A DNA stretch of 64,000 nucleotides from Dactylis glomerata. Taxonomy: Eukaryota > Streptophyta > Magnoliopsida > Poales > Poaceae. The stretch spans positions 62,001-126,000 of the forward strand of contig QXEO01000168.1 in NCBI GenBank assembly GCA_007115705.1, written 5' to 3'. This document shows, one piece after another, positions 56,745-64,000 of this stretch. Within the stretch, counting starts at the first letter, position 1, and each line of letters begins with the position of its first letter. Below the pieces are notes generated by a model. That model had not been told where the DNA came from. It did no database searches and saw only the letters and a list, made by a program, of their open reading frames with translations. A program made the position numbers and the translations under genes.

Positions 56745-57186
56745 TAGTTTTTAGCCACCTTCCATTTTGCTCCGATTAGGAGTTATTGTTGGTGTGTTGG
56801 CATGTTGTAAAACTTGTGTAGTTGTTGTTGTGTTTCTCTAAAGGTTCTAGAGAAGACTCCATTACACCTTAATAATAGTGAAAGCTTTTTATAACTCAAA
56901 ACAAACAGATTTTTTCCTTCGAATAAGGAAATATCGACTGAACAACCTTAATATTAATTATGTAAAACATCATTTTTTATGCACGTCAGCTGAGAGTAAA
57001 AGGAAATCATAATCATGAGGAGTCAATTAATATAGAGGTGATTAGGAGGCAAAATTAAACTTGTTACCCCCGGGCGCTGTTGCTAGACGCCGAACATGGT
57101 GCCCGGGCATGGTTGTCGGACGCCATGTGGGGGGCACGGTGAGACATGTTCTAAGCAGTGTAGCGAATGATAATGGGAGGCAAGAG

Positions 57187-57754
57187 TGTATAACGATAGA
57201 GAGGGAGATTGGAGGAATATGATGGATGCCTTATTGAGCCTCTCGAGAGAATATATAGAGTACAAGGGACCAAATTAGAGTAGAATACAAGAAACAAGAG
57301 CAGCAGGCAGGTACTGCGCAAGCCGAGGAGTCGGTCACGATGGCCGGCATGAAGGAGTCATCGGTGCAGAGTCGATGCCATTGTCAGAGTAGAGGCGCGA
57401 GATGACGGCATTAGTGGGCGACTTAATCCAATCTATGATCGATCCAAAAAAAATCACTGGTCAGCGGAGAAAAAGAATGATTCGTAGACCAGGAAAAAGA
57501 CTAGGACAACCGATCAACCGATCGACAGACGAACCCTAATACAGGTGGTGCAGTCCCTGGCGGAGATCATGGAGATCCACCACTCCGAGGGTGCGAGGTG
57601 CAGAAGCTATGCGGCAGCTAGGTTAAGGAGTCGGCAGCTCTGATACCATGTAGAACGATAGAGAGATTGGCGAAATATGATAGATGTATTATTGAGCCTC
57701 AAAGACGAGTATATATAGAAGTACAAGGGATCGACATACAGCAGAATACAAGAA
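57187..57754 (-). mobile_element. TRIM-like miniature LTR retrotransposon
   Basis: Two short direct repeats, 57187-57296 (TGTATAACGATAGAGAGG) and 57649-57754 (TGTAGAACGATAGAGAGA), share the order AATATGAT, TTATTGAGCCTC, TATATAGA, GTACAAGGGA and GAATACAAGAA. Just outside the right-hand repeat, 57637-57648 reads GCTCTGATACCA, the reverse complement of the initiator-Met-tRNA primer site TGGTATCAGAGC. The element is therefore on the minus strand with its 5' LTR on the right. With LTRs of about 110 bp and about 350 bp between them, it has the size of a TRIM. The right-hand repeat stops abruptly where a Helitron starts. Confidence 0.65.
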
Positions 57755-59965
57755 TCTTTACTACTATTAAATTGGATTTGGTGGTGAAACCACTTTCTAT
57801 ACATCTTTTGAATTTTGATTCTACCCCTAAACCAATTTTTTCATCCAGATAGGAAACCCTCGCGCAGTCCCTGCTTCTCCCTCGCACATCCTGCACAGCC
57901 GCCGCTCACCTCGCCCCTCGGAGTCCCAGACCGATGCCGCCGCCCTTGCACCTCACCTCCATCGGCCCGCCCAGATGTGCCTTCGAGCACACATCCTTCC
58001 CCGTTGCCTCCATGGCTCGCGGCCCCAGCGATCTATGGCCAAGCTCCTGGGCGCCGCCGCCGCGATGAGTACCCGGACCAGCCGTCTGGCACAAATCCCA
58101 ACCGTTGTCTTCCCTACGGTCGCTTGTATGTCGATCTTATTCGTGTCGAACGGTCGCGAGATCAGGTTTCGCTTCCCCGGCGACCAACCCAGTCACTCTC
58201 CGTTGCCATACATGTTTTTAGTTTTCCTGATTTTATTAGTGATTTGCAGCTCGAACGATAGTTGCAGGACTACAGGAGGCAATCATGGGCTTCCATAGAT
58301 ACATGGTACGGAGCATGTGAGATGATTGCAATGGAGATATCAGGTAATATAACTGAAGCTGCATTCCTTATTATGAGATCATTTATCTTTCATCAGTGAT
58401 ATAAAAAGTTATATATGAACATCAGGCGAACTTTCTGTATTAGTTATGCAAACCTGGGTGGTGGTGTGATCTAAATTTTAATAAGAGTTAAGAATGTATC
58501 ATTATGGGAGTGATTTGTTTGATTCTCATGTGAAATGATGATTTTATTTTGCAGTATGATGTGCATCATTTTGTCCCGGCAGTGCTGATGTCGAACCCGG
58601 GAGATGCCACCACACAGAGGGCAAGAAATGGCGTTACCAAAATACTGTAAGTAACACATAAATTATGGTCGCCAGCGTCCAAGAAAGCTTGTGGAAGGCC
58701 GAAAGGTGACTCCCACCATTGCAGCACCAGCCATAGTTGTTTCAGGTGGTGTATGTCACACAACCAGGTCGTGCCTTGGCAGCATCAGGTGAAAATCCTA
58801 GCTGTTAATGTGACTGATCCTTGCATGTGTCAGTAAGTAGGAGACTATCAAATCTCTTGCTGAGTAGATCAAGTTTAATCTTTTAAGTGTTTGGGAAAAC
58901 TTCTCGAGAAAAATGAGGATGATCTCCTATTCCATAACTTAGAACCAAGGCTGTATCCATTAAAATTATTATGCACTCCTTTAGTATAATATTGTTTATA
59001 GCATCTTCAGTTTAACCATTTTGTCGCATTTGGCACTTAATGCATTATCACCATATATCTGATAGGTTAGATGGATCTGTTTGTAATTTTGTTTTATTTA
59101 TGTTCTGTTTGTTTTCTTAGCTTATCTTTACTATTAAATGAAGTTGGTGATGGTACTCCTCGAGTAAAACACTCAACATAAAACATTGCACAAATCCGGA
59201 CCGTCCATTCTGCATTTGATACCACAAATGTTCCATCCATCAAAATAGGCAAGATCTAAAAATCACTGCACATGCCAAAAATCAAAGAATTGATATGCAA
59301 TTAAAGGGCAGGTTAATTATGTTTTCCTAATAATCTGTCTAATCACGCAAAGTTTCCAGGACTAAAGAGTCAAGATCTTAAAAATCAACACACATACATC
59401 TAGAAATCAGGGATTAGATGGGAAATTAATGGGGCTAATTAATGGAGATAATTGATTATACTTTTCTAAGTAATTCTACCACATGCAACACAAAAGAAAA
59501 GACCGTATCATGCGTGATTCTACCTCTCCTTCCCTAGAAAAAACACTATATACAAAAGAAAGAAGCAGAGTCGTTGTTGTTAACGTTTGGCCCTCCTCCA
59601 TGCTCGCGTTGGGAGGGAGCTACTCACTTGGGTGCTCGCTAAGCCACCAACGACTATGTGGACGTGCTCGACAATGGTGATTGGGAACGGACGACACCAA
59701 CAAAGCGGTCGTTGATTCTTGACGACGAGGAGATGCACTCTGGGTTGTCTCTGAGAAAGATAAGGTCACGCTCCATGATTGGTGCAGCGCTGGGTAGGAG
59801 AGAGACGATACAATCAGTGCCTCATTTGATTCTTTCGTCTATGTGCTCGACGATGCGGAGAGAAATAACTTTATGTCTACACGTCTTTGTATAGATAAAA
59901 TAAAGAAATGATTTCTCGATTTATGATCTGCCTAAAACCGTAACAACGTACGGACATTTAGCTAG
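57755..59965 (+). mobile_element. Non-autonomous Helitron
   Basis: The 5' end TCTTTACTACTATTAAATTG follows an A, and the 3' end is a hairpin (CCGTA/TACGG, 59938-59953), eight bases, then CTAG followed by T. That is the full set of Helitron signals, with insertion between A and T. The three bases after CTAG are TCA, which would complete the interrupted TRIM LTR as AAGAATCA (compare AAGAAACA in the other LTR). Inside, 57850-58310 is GC-rich and may be captured host sequence, but no domain is recognisable. No Rep/helicase frame is present. A second TC-type start (TCTTTACTATTAAATGAAG) at 59125 means that a smaller Helitron, 59125-59965, is an alternative reading. Confidence 0.62.
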
Positions 59966-60435
59966 TCAAATCTTATCTTCACATCCAACCTTAGCATACG
60001 AGGATTTGGCAAATGGGGTACACCGAAGAACGAACCAACTTTAGCATATGTTCCCATCAAGATATGCGGCAATCGCTTTGTCACCGGTGTGGATGCCTAG
60101 CGTGTAGCTCACACGCGATGCTAATCGTGCTGCTACCCCTTCTTTTTTATCAGTGGGCGAGACCTGAATGGGAATAGAAAGCTCCACGGTATCTGTTTGT
60201 CGCGATTGGGACCCCTCCTGCTGTAGCAAACATCGCATACACACACCCATCGCATAAATCTTTTTTTGAACGGGACCATCGCATAAATTGTAACTAGCAT
60301 ACGGCACTCCTCTATTACTGGGAGTTGTGACCTCACTGTGCTCAAGCAGTAGCGAAGCTTAGCACCATTTCTGCATCCAACAACACCAACCATGGTGCCT
60401 GTGTAAGTGTTCGCGCCTTCTTCAGTTCTTCTGGT
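59966..60435. other. Upstream region of the NBS-LRR gene
   Basis: No feature recognised. The ATG at 60436 follows GTTCTTCTGGT, without a clear TATA box at a usual distance that I can defend. Confidence 0.4.
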
Positions 60436-61865
60436 ATGGCAGGGGTGAGCGCCGGGACGGGGGCGATGAGCTCCCTCCTCGGCAAGCTTACGGCCCTGCT
60501 CGGCGACGAGTACACGCTGCTCACGGGCGTACGCAAGGAGGTCCAGTTTCTCAAGGACGAGCTCGGCACGATGCAAGCCCTGCAGAAGACACTGGCTGAC
60601 ATGCAGAACCTCGAGCCCCACGAGAAGGTCTGGAAAGGCAACCTGCGTGAGCTCAGCTATGACTTCGAGGATTGCATCGACCGCTTCATGGATCGCCTCG
60701 GCAGCGGAGATGCCAAGCCGAAATTTATGAAGAGGACGATGCGCCGGCTCAAGACTCTGTGGAAACGCCATGAGATCGCCAAAGAAATCCAAGATCTCAA
60801 GGCTCGCGTCCTACAGGAGAGCCAACGGCGCGAGAGGTACAAGCTCGACAACCGTAGCAGAACAAGCAGCTTCGTCGAGATTGACCCGCGGCTACCTGCG
60901 CTCTATGAGGAGGTCAAGGGCTTGGTGGCGATTGAAGGCCCTATGGAAAAGATTGTCGGCTGGCTGATGGAGGAGAAGGCGGAGCTGAAGGTGATTGCCA
61001 TTGTTGGAGGTGGGGGGTTGGGGAAGACGACCCTCGCCATGGAGGCTTACCGCAAAATTAGAGGGGACTTCCAGTGCGGAGCTTCTGTGTCGGTGTCGCG
61101 CACCCTTGATCTTGACAAGCTCTTCAAAGATGTCTTGTTTCAAATTCACAGGAAGAAGTTTCGCAAATGCCAGCAGGAGAAGTGGGAGAAAGAGCAATTG
61201 ATCACTGAAATCGCACGGACCTTGGCAGGAAACAGGTATGTGGTTTGTGTTTCTTCATCTATAAATGTAACTAGCATTTCATTCCTTAACTCTAGTTCTG
61301 CTCTGTGGAAATCATTTGTTTTTGGGTCTGAAACAGACTTATGCACTATCAAAATCAGCAATTGCAAAGAGAGATACAAACAGGTGGAAATCATTTGTTT
61401 TTGTGTCTGAGTTTGCTTGTCCTCCTCGCAATATTTTTTACTTGTTAAAGGAAATACACATTTGATACTATGCTATTTTTTAATTAAAAAATCCATTTGG
61501 TAACATAAAATTAAGTGCTAGTGCAAATTATCGTGTTTGTGATGAGATTAATAAAGAGAGTTGCATATAGGTACCTCATTGTTGTTGATGATGTATGGAG
61601 AGAGCAAGATTGGAGATTTGTCAAGACAGCATTTCCAGATAATCACAATGGTAGTAGAATAATTGCTACTACACGCATTAACAATGTAGCCAAGACATGT
61701 TGTTCTAACTCTGGTGATCAACTCTATCAAATGGCTCGTCTTAATGATGTTGATTCTCGAAGATTGCTTTATAAGAGAATTTTCTGCTCCGACAGCACAT
61801 GCCCACCGCAACTGGAAATAGTTTCAGACAGTATATTAAAAAAATGTGGTGGTCTGCCATTGTGA
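60436..61865 (+). pseudogene. CC-NBS-LRR disease-resistance gene, truncated at the GLPL motif
   Basis: Exons 60436-61235 and 61571-61865 (GT/AG intron of 335 bp) give 364 aa. An Rx-type coiled coil occupies residues about 10-130, with the EDVID-like YDFEDCIDRF at 75-84. The NB-ARC domain starts near 165: P-loop GGGGLGKTT (191-199), kinase 2 YLIVVDDVW (268-276), RNBS-B GSRIIATTR (294-302) and GGLPL (360-364). The domain would normally continue with its ARC2 part (MHD motif) and leucine-rich repeats. Here the last Leu codon and the stop are partly formed by an inserted LTR element starting at 61861. The frame before the break is intact, so the protein was coding until the insertion. Full NLRs detect pathogen effectors and signal through their CC domain; this remnant lacks sensor and regulatory parts. 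Transcription of a CC-NB fragment is possible but unproven. Confidence 0.88.
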
Positions 61866-62884
61866 AAGATCATATCGAGCCCCATGTGTGGTTTTGGTAA
61901 TTAATGACAATCCCTATGGACTAATGGTTGCATTGAGTTATATGTGTAGGACTTGTCCATAGACAATGCTTGAACCATTTGTTGGAGTCAAGGTTGTAAG
62001 AAGAAGATTATGTGTTGACCAAGGTGCTATTCAAGAAGTGATCCAAAGATTGGTCTTAAGGGAGTTGAGCTTATGTCAAGTGTGTCTTGAAGAATAAGAT
62101 TGAGTGAGCTCTCATGTGTATCCTCAAGACACCATCATTATGGAGAAACAAGAATTGATTCGAGGATTGATCAAGTCAAAGCGCAAGTTCAAGATGAGCA
62201 ACTAGAAGAGAACATATGCTTGAAGCTTGCCATCTATATTGTGTTTATGGATATGTGAAGATATGCTTAAAGAGAGTCTCTTCCATAGTGGAGTATGGGG
62301 GAGCAATCCGAAGACTTCACCAAGCAAGCTCAATCAAGAAAGGTAGTCCAACTTGAGAAGATCAAGATCGTCATTATCCACCTCAAGTGAAATGCTCAAG
62401 GCAAAGGTATGATAGTGCTAGGGTTATTTCTTACCGGTCTCATGGTGTTTGTTGTGAGACCGGGTTATAGGATCGGTAGCCGTACTATCAAGAGGGGCTC
62501 TCAAGTGAGTAACTTAATTGTATCGTTCGGAGAGAGCTCAAACCTTTGCATACTTGGCATCATCTTTCTTGGTTCTTATTTGGGTTTTATCCATGTGAGG
62601 TTCTAGAGCTTGTGGTTATTTCCATGACAAGCTCTAGCTCATCAAAAACGGATTTCGCATGAAGCTCTTATTGCGTTTTTGATGTTTGGAGGTTTTTCCA
62701 GTTTGCCTTCAAAGAGAGGTCAAACCTTTCATCATTTGGTTTTATACTCCCTTGTTGGACTATGATGTTTCTATGGATGATGTTGTAGAGCTCGTTGTGG
62801 TGATTCCAACGAGCCCAAGATCATCGAAAACGGAGTCCGGATGCTCAAGTTATTGCCGTTTTCGTTTTGGTATTTCTGCTGTTT

Positions 62885-63140
62885 CAGTGGGGGCGGAAAT
62901 AGCCGGCCCGGGGCCGGAAATAGCTGGTCAGACCGGCTTTAGCCGGTCTGAGGGCCGGCTTTAGCCGGTCTGAGGGCCGGCTTTAGCCGGTCTGCCCAGT
63001 TTCGGAAGAGGTCCTGCGCCTCTGGACTCAACCGGCTATTTGTCCGGATATTTCCGGCTGGGCCGGATATTTCAGGCCGGCTATAGCCGGTGTGAGGCCG
63101 GCTTTAGCTGGACTTAACTCCGGCTTTAGCCGGACTTTCC
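62885..63140 (+). repeat. Tandem GCCGGCTTTAGCCGGTCTGA minisatellite in the LTR
   Basis: The unit GCCGGCTTTAGCCGGTCTGAGG is repeated three times in tandem (about 62932-62998). Variants CCGGAAATAGC, CCGGATATTTCCGGC and CCGGCTATAGCCGG lie around it. The core CCGGC-TTTA-GCCGG is palindromic. It stands 40-290 bp upstream of the LTR's TATA box, the usual place for enhancers. Confidence 0.85.
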
Positions 63141-63171
63141 TGGCTGGCAACGGTCAGATTTTTTGGGGGAG

Positions 63172-63187
63172 GGGTATAAATACCCCT
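63172..63187 (+). promoter_or_regulatory. LTR TATA box
   Basis: GGGGTATAAATACCCC is a canonical TATA box in a small palindrome, downstream of the GCCGGC repeats, and implies transcription toward the right edge. Confidence 0.65.
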
Positions 63188-63709
63188 TCTTCCTCCTTAG
63201 GCTGCACACGTTTTGGGCTTCTCTCTCCTCCATTGTTGACTTTGCAAAGCTTGCCCTTCCTCCTCCATTCCTCCCATGATTCTTGCATCTTTTTGAGGGA
63301 AAAGAGAGAGGAGATCTAGATCTATATTTCCACCAATCCATTTCTCCTCTAAGTGAGGGGAACATAGAGGATCTAGATCTTGAAGTTCTTTGTGGATTTC
63401 CTTTGTTCTTCCTCTCATATCTCTCCATAGCATTAGTTGCTTTGGTGAGATTTGGGTGAGAAAGATTTGAGCACTTTGTGTGCCCTTGCCATTGCATAGG
63501 TTGCATCGGTTTGAGTTCTCCCCGGAGATTCGAGTAAGTGAAAGTTTGTGAGCTTATTACTCTTGGGTTCTTGGAACCCTAGATGGCTTTGTGGCTTTGT
63601 GGAGCCTTGGTGGCTATCCTTGGGAGCCTCCAATTAAGTTGTGGATGCGTGCCCCAAGATTTGTGTAAAGGCCCGGTTCCGCCTTGAGGAACCCCTTAGT
63701 GGAAGAGTG

Positions 63710-63790
63710 AGCTAGGCCTTTGTGGCGCAAGCTCACACCGGAGAATAGGGTGAGGCCTTTGTGGCGTTGGTTAGGCCTTTGTGGCGATAC
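63710..63790 (+). repeat. Three copies of AGGCCTTTGTGGCG in the LTR
   Basis: TAGGCCTTTGTGGCG or GAGGCCTTTGTGGCG occurs at about 63714, 63752 and 63773. It probably arose by local duplication in the transcribed part of the LTR. Confidence 0.75.
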
Positions 63791-64000
63791 CACACCCCTC
63801 CAACGAGACGTACTCCCTTTTAAGGGAGGAACTCGGGAATACATCATCGTCTCTGCGTGCCTCGGTTATTCCTATACCCGAGCTCTTTACTTATGCACTT
63901 TACATTGTGATAGCCTTCGTGCTTGAAGTTATATATCTTGCTATCACCTTGTTACTTGTATTGCTTAGCATAAGTTGTTGGTGCACATAGGTGAGCCTAG

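Larger units (their letters stand above)
55221..57186. other. Intergenic with small Stowaway remnants, no gene
   Basis: Short open frames only, without domains. Two short Stowaway-type elements are listed separately. A 94-codon frame at 55901-56185 has no recognisable similarity and is not supported. Confidence 0.45.
61861..64000 (+). mobile_element. LTR retrotransposon, 5' LTR running off the right edge
   Basis: The host reading frame is lost at 61861, where TGTGAAAGATCATATCGAGC starts with the TG expected of an LTR. The sequence is non-coding for 2.1 kb. It contains a GC-rich repeat block at 62885-63140, then GGGGTATAAATACCCC at about 63172-63187, a strong TATA box, and T/C-rich leader-like sequence afterwards. 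A plus orientation is therefore likely. Neither the closing CA, the primer-binding site nor the second target duplication is inside the window, so family and length cannot be set. The left host flank is GCCAT (61856-61860), the sequence to look for at the far end. Confidence 0.65.

Noticed and set aside
62885..63140. Centromeric or subtelomeric satellite
   Set aside because: Only three clean units within an LTR; too short and confined to the promoter region of one element.

Overview
The window looks like a chromosomal segment of a large-genome grass of the wheat, barley and Aegilops group. Reasons: plant-type spliced genes, dense Stowaway, Harbinger, hAT, CACTA and Helitron elements, and LTR retrotransposons of styles I associate with Triticeae (an LTR beginning TGATACGTC; a Tat-like Gypsy with antisense genes). 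Species and chromosome cannot be fixed from the sequence alone.

Layout. 1-4.4 kb: intergenic, AT-rich, with one Harbinger-type MITE. 4.4-12.85 kb: a GC-rich polyadenylated retroposon with an 11-bp target duplication, split by a 7-kb minus-strand Gypsy element (CTGGC target duplication). 13-15.1 kb: intergenic with two MITEs. 15.1-15.6 kb: an intact heavy-metal-associated isoprenylated plant protein gene (HIPP type, minus). 16-20 kb: a second GC-rich retroposon, a hAT MITE and a decayed Harbinger transposase fragment. 20.2-47.6 kb: a gene for the ribosome-biogenesis factor Utp14 in eleven exons. Its ten 5' exons lie at 20.2-25.6 kb and its last exon at 47.46 kb. The roughly 21.9-kb final intron holds an exon-like GC-rich module, a probable solo LTR-type element (28.04-43.54 kb) carrying a complete 9.07-kb Gypsy element, and a LINE remnant carrying a 2.67-kb CACTA element. 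An in-frame stop near the start and a frameshift in exon 2 suggest that this Utp14 copy is a recent pseudogene or the damaged homoeologue of a working copy. 49.8-52.85 kb: an intact four-exon PHR2-type photolyase-family gene (447 aa). 53.8-55.0 kb: an intact two-exon ribosomal protein eL22 gene (minus) with ribosomal-type promoter motifs. 57.2-60 kb: a TRIM-like mini-retrotransposon invaded by a Helitron. 60.4-61.9 kb: a CC-NBS-LRR resistance-type gene cut off exactly at its GLPL motif by a new LTR element, which runs off the right edge.

Three intact protein-coding genes (HIPP, PHR2, eL22) are housekeeping or regulatory genes with no operon-like relation. Most of the rest is nested transposable elements, many of whose borders can be fixed by target-site duplications. 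The most unusual item is the 9-kb Gypsy element. It keeps gag-protease, in one frame broken by three stops, but has no polymerase; in that place it carries two intron-containing genes in antisense. Its LTRs differ at only two positions, so it moved recently although it cannot encode its own polymerase. I saw no CRISPR, bacterial, organellar or viral-genome region and no tRNA or rRNA gene.
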